DNA from: Caballeronia sordidicola
Lineage (GTDB): Bacteria > Pseudomonadota > Gammaproteobacteria > Burkholderiales > Burkholderiaceae
Reading direction: 5' to 3'
Assembly: GCF_000729995.1 (NCBI RefSeq)
Contig: NZ_JNFG01000201.1
Location: forward strand, 248,001 to 312,000
DNA: 64,000 nucleotides
Each line of letters begins with the position of its first letter. The first letter of the stretch is position 1. The notes under the pieces are model-generated. The model saw only the letters and a list, made by a program, of their open reading frames with translations. It was not told where the DNA came from and searched no databases. This document shows positions 44,093 to 53,237 of this stretch, piece by piece. Made by a program: the position numbers and the translations under genes.

Positions 44093-44959
44093 ATGACCAT
44101 TACGACGGACCGTCCGGCGCAGGCTGAACCCGAACACGGTATCGCACCACCCGGCTTGCACGCGACGCTTGCCGCCCCTGCGGGCGCGGCTACGCTCGAG
44201 GCCATGCTGCAGCATTTCAGGCTGCTCGAACCGGTCTTCGACGCGATGCCCGATATCGTTTTCTTCGTGAAGGACGCGCAGGCGCGTTACGCCCTCGTGA
44301 ACCGTGCGCTGGCTTCGCGCTGCGGCCTGAAGGACAAGCAGGGGCTGCTTGGCAAGAGGGCGGAAGAAGTCTTTCCGCAACGCTTTGGCCGCATTTATAC
44401 GGCGCAGGACCAGTCGATCATTGCGCAGGGCAACCCGATGATCGACCAGCTCGAACTGCATCTGTACCCGGCGCGCCAACCGGGCTGGTGCATGACGTCC
44501 AAGCAGCCGCTCCACGATGCACACGGCACGGTCGTCGGCCTGGCCGGTATCTCGCGCGACCTGCAGGCGGACGAAGGGACGCATCCGGCTTACAGCCGGC
44601 TCGCAGCCGTCGTCCAGCATATCCAGAGCAACTTCGTGCAGCCGCTGAACATGCCGCATCTGGCGTCGATGGCGAACATGTCGATTGCCCAGCTCGAGCG
44701 TTATTTCCACAAGGTCTTTCATCTGACACCGCGTCAGGTGTTGCTCAAGACGCGGCTCGATGCGGCTACGGCGCTGCTTGTCACACACGACAAGGTCACC
44801 GACGTAGCGGCGCTATGCGGCTACACCGATCACAGTGCGTTCACGCGGCAGTTCAAGGCGACGGTAGGCCTGACGCCGACCGAATATCGCGCGCTGTTGC
44901 GCTCGCATCATGTGGTAGCGCATACCTCGACACATGCCGCAGCCAAGCTTTCACTGTGA
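44093..44959 (+). CDS. PAS-AraC family transcriptional regulator
   Basis: A 288-residue regulator with a PAS-like sensor domain (about 38-155: LLEPVFDAMPDIVFFVKDAQARYALVNRALASRCG and then VGLAGISRDL) and a C-terminal AraC/XylS pair of helix-turn-helices (about 170-265, with DVAALCGYTDHSAFTRQFKATVGLTPTEYR). It follows the hydroxyproline epimerase by 205 bases in the same direction and is a likely controller of the pair. The ATG at 44093 gives a compact protein; a frame open upstream to 43922 has shadow-like composition. Confidence 0.85.
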   Translation: MTITTDRPAQAEPEHGIAPPGLHATLAAPAGAATLEAMLQHFRLLEPVFDAMPDIVFFVKDAQARYALVNRALASRCGLKDKQGLLGKRAEEVFPQRFGRIYTAQDQSIIAQGNPMIDQLELHLYPARQPGWCMTSKQPLHDAHGTVVGLAGISRDLQADEGTHPAYSRLAAVVQHIQSNFVQPLNMPHLASMANMSIAQLERYFHKVFHLTPRQVLLKTRLDAATALLVTHDKVTDVAALCGYTDHSAFTRQFKATVGLTPTEYRALLRSHHVVAHTSTHAAAKLSL

Positions 44960-45366
44960 TGATTTGCGTTCGCGGCCGCATCGATAAGTCTGAACTTTCA
45001 AAACGTCATACCGGGTAAAAAATTACCTGCGTTGGGCCGGCTCGCGTTCGATCCACGCTTGCACGCAGCGCTGCCATGAACCCATTAGGGTTTGCGCAAA
45101 GCCCCACGAAGCGGGGCTTTCGCCGTGGTTTCTCATGCAGTTCCTGCGCTCGGTCTGTTTTTTGCTGCTAGCTTGAGCGACCACGCAATGAGGCATACTG
45201 CGGCCGTTGAAATTTTTAATCCGCGCGACGTTCGACACCGGCGCGCGCGGCAGATCACACGGTGCCGCATGGATCGCATGCCGTCGTGCCGCAAGGTCCG
45301 CAGTGAGTGAGACGCGAGGGCCGCGACATCGGCACCGGAATCCAGTTTGGGCTGTTAGAAAAGATA
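44960..45366. other. intergenic region after the AraC gene
   Basis: About 400 bases. A hairpin with arms AAAGCCCC and GGGGCTTT lies at 45098-45120 and could end the AraC transcript. No gene with family features is present. The promoter of the receiver gene must lie in the second half. Confidence 0.35.
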
Positions 45367-45780
45367 ATGATGAATGAAGTAGCGAGACTGGGACATACCA
45401 GGATTGTGCTGATCGAAGATGACCTTGAGAGCCGCGAATCACTGCGAATGCTGCTGGAAGAGGAAGGTGCGGAAGTGTTTGCTGTGGCGGACGCCGAAGA
45501 GGGCGCCGAGACGGTCATCCGCGAGTTGCCCGACGCTGTCATCTGCGACATCGACCTGCCGATGATGGATGGTTTTTACCTGATCCAGCGCCTGCGAGAC
45601 CATGAGATTCGTGGCAACCTGACGCCGTCGATAGCGATTGCCCTGACAGGCCACGACGGAGACGAATACCGCTTGCGAAGTATTGGCGAAGGGTTTCAGC
45701 ACTTCATGACAAAACCCGCGCACCCCGATGCGCTCGTGACGCTGATCCAGCAGTCTCTTAGTTCGCGCGTGCTGTCCTAG
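45367..45780 (+). CDS. single-domain response regulator (CheY-like receiver)
   Basis: A 137-residue receiver without output domain: acidic pair IEDD, phosphoacceptor in CDIDLPMMDG (about D61), switch residue in ALTGHD and invariant lysine in FMTKPAHP. All functional residues are intact, unlike the receiver at 32262. Two adjacent ATGs (45367, 45370) could start it. No kinase is next to it, so it may serve a hybrid kinase elsewhere; three such kinases are in this window. A hairpin follows the stop. Confidence 0.85.
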   Translation: MMNEVARLGHTRIVLIEDDLESRESLRMLLEEEGAEVFAVADAEEGAETVIRELPDAVICDIDLPMMDGFYLIQRLRDHEIRGNLTPSIAIALTGHDGDEYRLRSIGEGFQHFMTKPAHPDALVTLIQQSLSSRVLS

Positions 45781-45807
45781 CGTCCTATCGGCACGCGGCC
45801 GGCCCGC

Positions 45808-45835
45808 ACTCGCAGGACCCCAGCGTCCTGCGAGT
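45808..45835. terminator. hairpin between convergent genes
   Basis: Perfect 11-base arms ACTCGCAGGAC and GTCCTGCGAGT with a six-base loop, between the receiver gene (+) and the small membrane protein gene (-). No T run follows, so its use as an intrinsic terminator is uncertain. Confidence 0.5.
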
Positions 45836-45854
45836 CCTTCACGCGATGACGGTC

Positions 45855-46025
45855 TTATGACCGGTCGCGGTTGCGCGCGCGAGTGGCGCCGGTGATCACC
45901 GCAATGCCCAGCAAGATCACGTCGACAATCAAGATGGTGTGCTGCGACACGTGCATGGCGACCAGCGCCCATGACACGCCGCCGATCAGGATCAGCCAGC
46001 CCAACAGATAAATAACCAGGGTCAT
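45855..46025 (-). CDS. small two-helix membrane protein, 56 aa
   Basis: A 56-residue protein with two hydrophobic helices (LVIYLLGWLILIGGVSWALVA and TILIVDVILLGIAVITGA) and a basic tail. AAAGGAC precedes the ATG at 46025. The longer open frame upstream has shadow-like composition. Proteins of this size and topology are common in Burkholderia; function unknown. Confidence 0.65.
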   Translation of the reverse strand: MTLVIYLLGWLILIGGVSWALVAMHVSQHTILIVDVILLGIAVITGATRARNRDRS

Positions 46026-46277
46026 TGAATTGTCCTTTTGCTTTGTTTTGATCTGGAAACAGGGGGAAAAGCAGGGAACGACAGCCCTTGTCCGATCATG
46101 CCCGTCGCACAAAGCGGGCCTCGCCTCATGAATTCGACACTAAACCGAGGAAACGCTCGGTGCGAATGTGAGCGCCCCGTGAACGCCCCGCGAACGCCCG
46201 TACGCAGCCATGTTGTATTCTTGGCGCGTTTGTGCCCGGACTTCAACCCTGGATTTAAACTTCTACGGCAATCCTCC

Positions 46278-46949
46278 ATGCTCATTGTTCATCACCTCAA
46301 CAATTCCCGTTCACAACGTGTGCTCTGGATGCTGGAAGAATTGGGCGTCGAATATGAAATCAAGCGTTATCAGCGAGACCCCAACACCATGCTTGCGCCG
46401 CCCGAGTTACGCGCTGTGCATCCGCTAGGCAAGTCACCGGTCATCACGGACGACGGCCAGACGATCGCCGAGTCGGGTGCGATCATCGAGTACCTGAACG
46501 AGCGTTATGGGCAAGGACGCTTTGCACCCCCGCACGGGACCACGCCTGAACGCATTCGCTACAACTACTGGATGCACTACGCCGAAGGCTCCGCCATGCC
46601 GCCGCTGTTGCTCAAGCTGGTGGCGCTGCGGATCGGCAGCGCGCCCATGCCGTTCTTCGTCAAGCCTATCGCGCGCCGGATCGCGCAGACCATGCAGGAC
46701 AGTTTCATCGACCCGCAATTGAAACTGCACTTCGGCTTCATCGAGAGCGAGCTGTCGAAGTCCGAATGGTTCGCGGGCGACGCCTTCAGCGCCGCCGACG
46801 TGCAAATGAGCTTCCCGCTCGAAGCCGGAACCCAGCGTGCGGGCGCGAAGAAGCTTCCCCACGTAGCGGCTTTCATCAAGCGGATTCACGAGCGTCCGGC
46901 CTATCAGCGAGCGTTGCAGCGTGGCGGAAAATACGATTTTGCGGACTGA
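46278..46949 (+). CDS. glutathione S-transferase
   Basis: A 223-residue GST. The thioredoxin-fold N-terminus is MLIVHHLNNSRSQRVLWMLEEL, with the Ser in NNSRSQR at the catalytic position and the cis-Pro motif GKSPVITDDGQTIAESGAIIEYL. The all-helical C-terminal domain includes FAGDAFSAADVQMSFPLE. The start at 46278 gives the canonical N-terminus; the frame is open to 46038 without family sequence. Substrate unknown. Confidence 0.92.
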   Translation: MLIVHHLNNSRSQRVLWMLEELGVEYEIKRYQRDPNTMLAPPELRAVHPLGKSPVITDDGQTIAESGAIIEYLNERYGQGRFAPPHGTTPERIRYNYWMHYAEGSAMPPLLLKLVALRIGSAPMPFFVKPIARRIAQTMQDSFIDPQLKLHFGFIESELSKSEWFAGDAFSAADVQMSFPLEAGTQRAGAKKLPHVAAFIKRIHERPAYQRALQRGGKYDFAD

Positions 46950-47078
46950 CCCGGGACGGCCGCGCGGCTTGCGTACAATGGCCGCTGGTTTCCCGGATCC
47001 GGCTTGAGTTCAGCTTGAATCAGGCTTCATTCAGGCACTTTCCGGCACTCATACGCACTTAGGCAACGAAGGCGAAGC

Positions 47079-48716
47079 ATGGCTCGAATCGTCCCCGACG
47101 ACTGGAAGAATATGGCAGCGACCGGCGCCGCCGTGCGTGAACTCGACACGCTCGCGCTGCTCGCAAAACTCCCCGATGACTACACCGTGTATCACGGTGT
47201 TCACTGGACCCGCATCAACGAAGGTTTTTCGGTGTTCGGCGAAGCGGACTTCGTGGTGGTCGCGCCGTCGGGCCGGGTGCTGGTCATCGAACAGAAAGCG
47301 GGGTTCCTGCGCGAGACCCCCGCGGGCCTGATGAAGGTCTACATGCAGAAGGAGCGTAACGTCGCCATCCAGCTTGCACGCACGCTCGAGAACCTGCACC
47401 GGCGCTTCACCGCCGCATTCGGCGCGGGCACCTACCGGATTGAAGAGCTGCTGTATTGCCCCGATTACACGGTGAAAGACGCGTCCATTGCAGGCGTGCC
47501 CGAAGCGCGCATTGTCGATGCCAGCCGCAAGTCGAAGCTGCCATCGGTCGTGCTGGATATCCTGCCGCCCAATGAGCCGCGTTTCGAGGCGTCCGCGCGG
47601 ATCCACCACTTTCTCTCCGACGAACTCGCCCTCACGCCCGATACCAACGCGCTGGTCGGTCAGGCCGACATGCTCGTCACCCGGCTCTCGGGAGGCCTCG
47701 CCACGTGGGCACGGCGGCTCGAATTCCAGCCGTTCAGGCTGCGTGTGATCGGCACCGCCGGCTCGGGCAAGACGCAACTGGCGGTGCAGGTGATGCGTGA
47801 TGCGGTGGCGAAGGGCCGCAGCGTGATGTACGTGTGCTTCAACCGGCCGCTCGCGGACCACATCCGTCTGGTCGCGCCGCCCGAAGCGCGCATAGCCAAT
47901 TATCACCAGCTCAGCGCAAGCGTGACGCGCGATGCCGGGATTCCGCCAGACTTCAGCCAGCCGAACGTATTCGCTACGCTGGAGGAGCGTTTCGCCAACG
48001 TGGAGATTGCGGGGCACTGGAAGTTCGACGTATTGATTGTCGATGAAGGCCAGGATTTCCAGGCGCCCTGGGTGGATGCGCTCACGCGTTTGCTTGCGCC
48101 AGACGGCGCATGGTGGTGGCTCGAAGACCCGATGCAGAACCTGTATTTCCGCGACCCCGTGCCGCTGCCCGGCTGGACCACGTTGCGCGAGACCACGAAC
48201 TATCGCAGTCCGCGCGACTTGCTGGCGTACATCCGGCGGATCGTCGGACCCGACGTGCGGCTCGATGCGGGCAGTCCGTTCGATGGTTCCGAAGTCAGTC
48301 TCTCCACCTATGAAAACGGCCATCCCGACGAAGTGATCGAGGCGACTAAGCGAGCGATCACTCAGGCGCTGGCGCTCGGCTACCGGAAGCAGGACATTGC
48401 GGTGTTGTCCTTTCGCGGACGCGAAGGCTCGGTGCTGACATCGGTCGACCAGCTCGGGCCGCATCGCTTGCGCAGCTTCACGGGGAGTTACGATTTGTTC
48501 GGGAATCCGGAATATCGGGAGGGTGACGTGCTGCTCGAATCGATCTACCGGTTCAAAGGGCAATCGGCGCCGTGCGTGATCCTGACCGAAGTCGATTTCG
48601 ACACTTTCGACGAACAGGTCGCGCGCAAATTCTTTGTCGGCGCGACGCGTGCCACCATGAAGCTGATCGTGGTGGCGTCCGAACGCGCGGCGCTCGCCTT
48701 TAACCAACAGCATTGA
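47079..48716 (+). CDS. NERD nuclease-domain / SF1 helicase fusion
   Basis: A 545-residue protein. The N-terminal part (about 1-130) is a NERD (nuclease-related) domain of the PD-(D/E)xK fold: the aspartate in GEADFVVV and the E-x-K of VIEQKAG (D57, E71, K73) are in place. Residues about 215-540 are a UvrD/Rep-like superfamily 1 helicase: Walker A GTAGSGKT (K231), Walker B LIVDEGQDF, and the C-terminal YRFKGQSAPCV and FVGATRATMKL motifs. The combination suggests a DNA-cutting translocase, as in DNA repair or anti-phage roles, but no defence partner is adjacent. Its 3' end is eight bases from the next gene. Confidence 0.85.
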   Translation: MARIVPDDWKNMAATGAAVRELDTLALLAKLPDDYTVYHGVHWTRINEGFSVFGEADFVVVAPSGRVLVIEQKAGFLRETPAGLMKVYMQKERNVAIQLARTLENLHRRFTAAFGAGTYRIEELLYCPDYTVKDASIAGVPEARIVDASRKSKLPSVVLDILPPNEPRFEASARIHHFLSDELALTPDTNALVGQADMLVTRLSGGLATWARRLEFQPFRLRVIGTAGSGKTQLAVQVMRDAVAKGRSVMYVCFNRPLADHIRLVAPPEARIANYHQLSASVTRDAGIPPDFSQPNVFATLEERFANVEIAGHWKFDVLIVDEGQDFQAPWVDALTRLLAPDGAWWWLEDPMQNLYFRDPVPLPGWTTLRETTNYRSPRDLLAYIRRIVGPDVRLDAGSPFDGSEVSLSTYENGHPDEVIEATKRAITQALALGYRKQDIAVLSFRGREGSVLTSVDQLGPHRLRSFTGSYDLFGNPEYREGDVLLESIYRFKGQSAPCVILTEVDFDTFDEQVARKFFVGATRATMKLIVVASERAALAFNQQH

Positions 48717-48724
48717 CCGCCGCC

Positions 48725-49222
48725 ATGACACAGCCGCGCGTCTTGAGAACGCTGGCGGCTTCACTGCTCGCTCTGCTGCCCCTTGCGGCGAGCGCTGCTC
48801 CTTTGACGCTGGACGTGCAGGGGATGATCGGGCGCACCAACGACGTGGACCATAGCGTCTATCACGTCAGCGAAGCCGAACTGCTGAAGCTGCCCGTCCA
48901 TACGATTACGACCTCGACCACCTGGACGCCGAAATCCACCTTCTCCGGGCCGCTGCTGGGTGACGTGCTGAAGCTCGTGGACGCGCGCGCCGACGACATC
49001 GAACTGCGCACGATCGACGATTATTCCTACACGGTGAGCGCGAGGGAAGCCGAGCGTTACGGTGCCATTCTCGCGTACAGCATGAACGGCGTGCGCCTCA
49101 CCGTCAGCAAATTTGGTCCGTTGTTCCTGATCTATCCGCGCGACGCGTATCCGTCCGAGCTGACCGGTTCGGCCGCGGAGGCGAAGTTCGTGTGGCAGAT
49201 CAAAGGGATGGTCGTGAAATGA
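48725..49222 (+). CDS. periplasmic sulfite-oxidase-like domain protein without cysteine
   Basis: A 165-residue exported protein with a Sec signal peptide (about 1-24, cut near ASAAP). The mature part resembles the molybdopterin-binding domain of the sulfite oxidase/YedY fold (LTLDVQGMIGR, WTPKSTFSGPLLGDVLKLVDA, FLIYPRDAYPSEL). The protein contains no cysteine at all, so it cannot ligate molybdenum as sulfite oxidase does. It overlaps the downstream hybrid kinase by four bases (ATGA), which suggests it is a ligand-binding or sensor subunit for that kinase. The ATG at 48725 is preferred over a TTG at 48713. Confidence 0.8.
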   Translation: MTQPRVLRTLAASLLALLPLAASAAPLTLDVQGMIGRTNDVDHSVYHVSEAELLKLPVHTITTSTTWTPKSTFSGPLLGDVLKLVDARADDIELRTIDDYSYTVSAREAERYGAILAYSMNGVRLTVSKFGPLFLIYPRDAYPSELTGSAAEAKFVWQIKGMVVK

Positions 49223-51027
49223 TGCGTGCGGCGCTTGGCCGTTTCAAGGTTGCGATGCTGGTTGCGGCAGCTATCGCGCCGCCGCTTGGCGGCGTGGGCT
49301 ATGTGTTGTATTCCGTCCTGCTGGCGAACCAGAGCACGCAGCAGCTCACCCTGCCGTACGACGGCTTCTACTGGGACGGTGCGCAATTCCAGATTGCGTA
49401 CGGCCGCTTTGCAAACCAGATCCTCTTGTATCGGAGCGGAATCGACGCCGATACCGACGAGATCCAGCTGCGGTTCGAAGTGCTTGAATCGAAGCTCGCC
49501 GTTGTCACCGCTTCTACCGCGATGCTCTCCGATCGCGGTTCCCTGCGAAACCGCCAACAGGAGATCCTGCGCCAGCTGGACGCGGCGCTCGAGTCTGTCG
49601 AACCCGATATTGATGCGGTGAAGAGGGACCGCGGGCGCACGCTGAAGATCATCGGCGTATTGCGGCAGAACCAGGATGCAGTGAACGAGCTGGCGAACGG
49701 ACGCCGCGTGGTCGACGTGGCGGAGCGTGACTACATTGCACGTGATTTCGTTTCGAAGCGGCGTTATCTGTTCGCAGCGGGCATGCTGCTCGCGCTGCTT
49801 TCCATGGTCGCCACTGCCATGCTGCTGCTCAACGGCTACCGGCGTTCACGGCTGATTCACCAGCAACGCGCAGCGCTCGAAGCGCAGCATCAGGCAACCC
49901 GCGCGGCGCGCGAAGCATCGCAGGCGAAGGACGCGTTCCTCGGCATGATCAGCCACGAGTTGCGCACGCCGTTGCATGCCATTGTGTCGTCGGTGGAACT
50001 GCTCGAACTGAACCTGCATAGCGAAAGCGATCGCAAGATCATCCAGCGGCTCGAGACCGGTGCCCGCCATCTCGAGGCACAGATGCGCGACCTGACCGAC
50101 TTCGCGCGGCTCGGCGCCGGCAAGCTTGAATTGCGGCTGACAGTTTTCGATCCCATGGAACTGCTCGACTCCATCGTGGACGCGAATACGCCGGCGGCCG
50201 TGGCGAAGGGCCTGGCGTTGCGCGGGCAATTCGCGGGCGAGGCGGGTCTGGTGGAATCGGACCAGCACCGGCTGCGTCAGATCGTGACCAACCTGGTGAC
50301 GAACGCCATCAAGTACACCGACGCCGGTTCGGTCGATGTACGTTTCGAACGCTCGCTCGAACGGCTCGATATCTCGGTCGTCGACACCGGTCCCGGAATT
50401 GCGCGCGAGCAGTTGCCGCTCATCTTCAAGGAATTCACGCAACTCGATTCATCGACCACCCGGCGTTTCGATGGCGCCGGCATGGGCCTCGCGGTCGTGC
50501 GCGGACTGGTCGAATTGCTGGGGGGCGTGGTCAACGTGTCGAGTGATGTCGGTCAGGGCGCGGCGTTCCGCGTGAGTTTGCCCGCTGCACCGGTGGCGCG
50601 AATGCCCGAGCGCGAGCGTGCGCCTGCGGACTTGCCGCCGTTGAAGAAAGCACGTGTGCTGGTGATCGACGACCACGATTCCATCCGCGAGTCGCTGACT
50701 GAAATGCTGGCGCACCTGGGTTATGCGAGCGTGGCCATGCCCGACGTGGACAGCGCGCTCGCGTGGCTCGAGAACAATCAGGCCGATGTGATACTCGCCG
50801 ACCTGCACATGCCGGGCAAGGACGGGTACTCGTTCGTGAATGAATACCGGGCAAGGCGGGCGGCGGGCGCGAGCTTGCCGGTGATCGCGGTGAGTGCCTA
50901 CGCACCGGATCTGGTCGACCCTAGCGCCGCCATCCTGTTCTTCGATTACCTGCTAAAACCCGTGCGCTACGAAGTGCTGAAAAGCGCCTTGGCGCGGGCG
51001 CTATCGGCGACACGGCGGATACATTGA
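49219..51027 (+). CDS. hybrid sensor histidine kinase
   Basis: A 602-residue inner-membrane kinase: first helix about 9-34, a periplasmic helical domain about 35-182, second helix about 183-207, HisKA with H246 (MISHELRTPLHA), HATPase about 350-465 (TNAIKYTDAG, DTGPGIARE, GAGMGLAVVRGLVE), and a C-terminal receiver with D528 (ILADLHMPGKDG). It is translationally coupled to the periplasmic sulfite-oxidase-like protein, whose partner it probably is. The BetR-type regulator gene converges on it from 51915 and is the likely output. Confidence 0.92.
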   Translation: MMRAALGRFKVAMLVAAAIAPPLGGVGYVLYSVLLANQSTQQLTLPYDGFYWDGAQFQIAYGRFANQILLYRSGIDADTDEIQLRFEVLESKLAVVTASTAMLSDRGSLRNRQQEILRQLDAALESVEPDIDAVKRDRGRTLKIIGVLRQNQDAVNELANGRRVVDVAERDYIARDFVSKRRYLFAAGMLLALLSMVATAMLLLNGYRRSRLIHQQRAALEAQHQATRAAREASQAKDAFLGMISHELRTPLHAIVSSVELLELNLHSESDRKIIQRLETGARHLEAQMRDLTDFARLGAGKLELRLTVFDPMELLDSIVDANTPAAVAKGLALRGQFAGEAGLVESDQHRLRQIVTNLVTNAIKYTDAGSVDVRFERSLERLDISVVDTGPGIAREQLPLIFKEFTQLDSSTTRRFDGAGMGLAVVRGLVELLGGVVNVSSDVGQGAAFRVSLPAAPVARMPERERAPADLPPLKKARVLVIDDHDSIRESLTEMLAHLGYASVAMPDVDSALAWLENNQADVILADLHMPGKDGYSFVNEYRARRAAGASLPVIAVSAYAPDLVDPSAAILFFDYLLKPVRYEVLKSALARALSATRRIH

Positions 51028-51060
51028 GCGGTGCGTGTGCCATGCAATGGCGTCGAGGAA

Positions 51061-51915
51061 TCAGGTCCGCTGCAAACGCTTCGACAGGTCGGCCACAAGG
51101 ATCGCCATGCGCGCCGGTTTCTCGAAGCAAGTGACGTTGTAGCGCTGGATGATGTCACTGATTTCCGACTCGCTTGCCTTGCCGGTCGTCAGTTCGCCCG
51201 TCAATACGAAGATGGGCGCATCCGGGTTGTCGGAGTTGCGCACGGCGCGGATAGCGTCGGCGGAGGTATGCGCCCCGAACAGCCAGTCGATCACCACCGC
51301 ATCGAACACCTGCGTCTGCAGCGCTTGCGAGAACCCTTCCAGACCATACAGGGCGACCGCTGTGAAACCGCTGCGCTCGAGATAATCGTGCAGGTTGTCG
51401 GCTGAGGTCTGATCGTCGTCCACGACCGCGATCAGCGGTTTGTCCATGTCCGTGCGGCGTGGCTGGATCTCGATCTTGTGGACATCGTGAGCGGCGTGCA
51501 GCAGCACCCCTTCGTGCGTTGTCACTAGCCAGCGGCCGTTCATGTTTTGCGCAATGAAATCCGGGCGGCTGCCTGGTTCGAGCGCTTCGCCAATCCATGC
51601 AACACAGGGAACTTCGATAGCGCCAAGCATCAGCACGGCATCCTGGGCGGCGCCTTCGGTGTCGTCTACGTCGGCGTTCTTCGCGTCGAAGAGCTGCAAC
51701 GCAGGCTCGTCAAACGCGTCGGCCACGCGGCGGATTTGCGCGAGCGTCCAAGGGCTGTTGCCACGGAGTTTTCGATGCCCCTGCGAGAAGCTGAGGTCGA
51801 GGATGCGGCAAAGCTCGGCGGTCTGCTGCCGCTTGCCAATGCCGTGGCGATTCATCAGGTCGCGAACGCGCTGGGCGACTGCGAGGGAATCGGTGGATGA
51901 GGTTTCAGTGACCAT
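51061..51915 (-). CDS. BetR-type HTH plus receiver regulator
   Basis: A 284-residue protein with an inverted domain order: an N-terminal helix-turn-helix of the BetR kind (about 12-78, QRVRDLMNRHGIGKRQQTAEL and SFSQGHRKLRGNSPWTLAQIRRVADAF), a middle segment about 90-150 of strand-rich character (WIGEALEPGSRPDFIAQNMNGRW), and a C-terminal receiver (about 158-284) with VVDDD, D210 (VVIDWLFG), T in VLTGEL and K in CFEKPAR. It converges with the hybrid kinase gene 33 bases away. The DNA-binding domain in front of the receiver is opposite to the common OmpR/NarL order. Confidence 0.82.
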   Translation of the reverse strand: MVTETSSTDSLAVAQRVRDLMNRHGIGKRQQTAELCRILDLSFSQGHRKLRGNSPWTLAQIRRVADAFDEPALQLFDAKNADVDDTEGAAQDAVLMLGAIEVPCVAWIGEALEPGSRPDFIAQNMNGRWLVTTHEGVLLHAAHDVHKIEIQPRRTDMDKPLIAVVDDDQTSADNLHDYLERSGFTAVALYGLEGFSQALQTQVFDAVVIDWLFGAHTSADAIRAVRNSDNPDAPIFVLTGELTTGKASESEISDIIQRYNVTCFEKPARMAILVADLSKRLQRT

Positions 51916-52419
51916 GCTGCCTGTGGACCAGTTAAAGCGCGTGGCGGGTTCGGGATGGATCGGGAGGTATTGTAGGCGTAAGAGCGGGTGAGTTCGAAAA
52001 ACTCTTGTGAAGATAAACGCCTGTCCTGACGGGGACAGGGAGCTTGTTACCGGTTGCGAAGCTACGAATGCATTCGAGCCGCTGGCGGGTTCGTGCCTGG
52101 CAAACGTTAACTGAGATCAGATAACGACATGAAACCGTCTGAAGCAATATAAAACGATCGAACGAACATTCGGGTCGTTTGACCGATCGCGTAAATCATC
52201 ATTCGATGACATGCGTTTTTTGGACTACAGCCGTCCCGCGCTTTTGAGCGAAAGTGGCTGCCGCGACGAGCTCCACAGCCGAGCCCGCAGCAAAAACGGG
52301 TTTCGAATTCTTACCAGATTCCAGAAGTATTTCTCCAGCGTAGAGCGAATTATTCGTACGATCGTTCGCATAGAATCTTCTCCAGATCCACTGACAGGAT
52401 CGGATAAAACGGAGGAGAC
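51916..52419. other. intergenic region upstream of ompW
   Basis: A 500-base gap that holds the promoters of the BetR-type gene and ompW. An inverted repeat GCGAA/TTCGC spans 52345-52369 around a TTCGTACGATCG core, about 50 bases before ompW; GGAGGAG at 52411-52417 is the ribosome site. No gene is supported. Confidence 0.4.
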
Positions 52420-53160
52420 ATGAGCATGCAGATACGAGCGTTGGGCGTGATGAACGTGATGGCCGCGTTGTTGGTCAGTACGGCCGCGCATGCGCAGAGC
52501 GCCGGTGACATCGTGGCGAACCTCGGCTGGTTTCATCTGGCGCCGCAGGATTCGAGCAGGCCGCTGACGGTGAGTGCCCTTGGCACGAGCACGACCGAAA
52601 CCGGTACGGGAGCATCGGTCGACGGCGCGGACACGTTCGGCCTGACGGCGACGTATTTCATTACCGATCACATCGCGGCTACTGCCGTGCTCGGTGTGCC
52701 GCCCAAGTTCAATTTGTCTGGAAACGGAACGCTCTCGTCGCTCGGGCAGATTGGGTCGGCTTATGAATGGAGCCCGACCCTGCTGCTGAAATACTACTTC
52801 AATGACGCGCAGAGCCGGCTCCGGCCTTATCTTGGCGCCGGGGGCTCGTATGTCTGGTATAGCGGGGTGAAGTTGAGCTCTGCCGTGTCCAGCGGCAGTT
52901 TCCTGTATTCCTCAAGCTATGGGACGGCACTGGAAGGGCCGACGACAGCCAAGCTGAGCAGCTCGTTTGCACCGGTCATCAACGCGGGGCTTTCTTATAA
53001 CATCGACAAGCATTGGTCGGTCGATGCCTCGCTCTCTTATATGTGGCTGTCAACGCGCGCCACGCTGACAACCCAGTCGGCACTGGGCACCGTGACCAGC
53101 AGCACCAAGATCAAACTCAATCCGATCATCTCGTTTGTTTCAGTCGGCTATCGGTTCTGA
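52420..53160 (+). CDS. ompW: OmpW family outer-membrane protein
   Basis: A 246-residue protein with a signal peptide (about 1-25, cut after AHAQ) and an eight-stranded barrel of the OmpW type: DIVANLGWFHLAPQD, DTFGLTATYFITDHIAATAVLGVPPKF, LRPYLGAGGSYVWYSG, and a terminal VSVGYRF with phenylalanine last. GGAGGAG precedes the ATG. OmpW forms a narrow hydrophobic channel and often responds to oxidative or salt stress; specificity is not visible. Confidence 0.92.
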   Translation: MSMQIRALGVMNVMAALLVSTAAHAQSAGDIVANLGWFHLAPQDSSRPLTVSALGTSTTETGTGASVDGADTFGLTATYFITDHIAATAVLGVPPKFNLSGNGTLSSLGQIGSAYEWSPTLLLKYYFNDAQSRLRPYLGAGGSYVWYSGVKLSSAVSSGSFLYSSSYGTALEGPTTAKLSSSFAPVINAGLSYNIDKHWSVDASLSYMWLSTRATLTTQSALGTVTSSTKIKLNPIISFVSVGYRF

Positions 53161-53237
53161 TCGGGGTTGATGCAGGTTTGCTCTACTACCTCGCTTTACA
53201 ACCTTGCTTCACAGCTTCGCTTCACAACTTCTTCGCC

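Noticed and set aside
45098-45120. GCCCC/GGGGC hairpin as the leader of a riboswitch or small RNA
   Set aside because: It is a simple 8-base stem without further conserved structure; more likely a transcript end of the AraC gene.
47049-48764. 571-codon open frame on the minus strand, antisense to the NERD-helicase gene
   Set aside because: It mirrors a well-conserved helicase frame and its translation is rich in Arg, His and Gln without any motif: a typical high-GC shadow frame.
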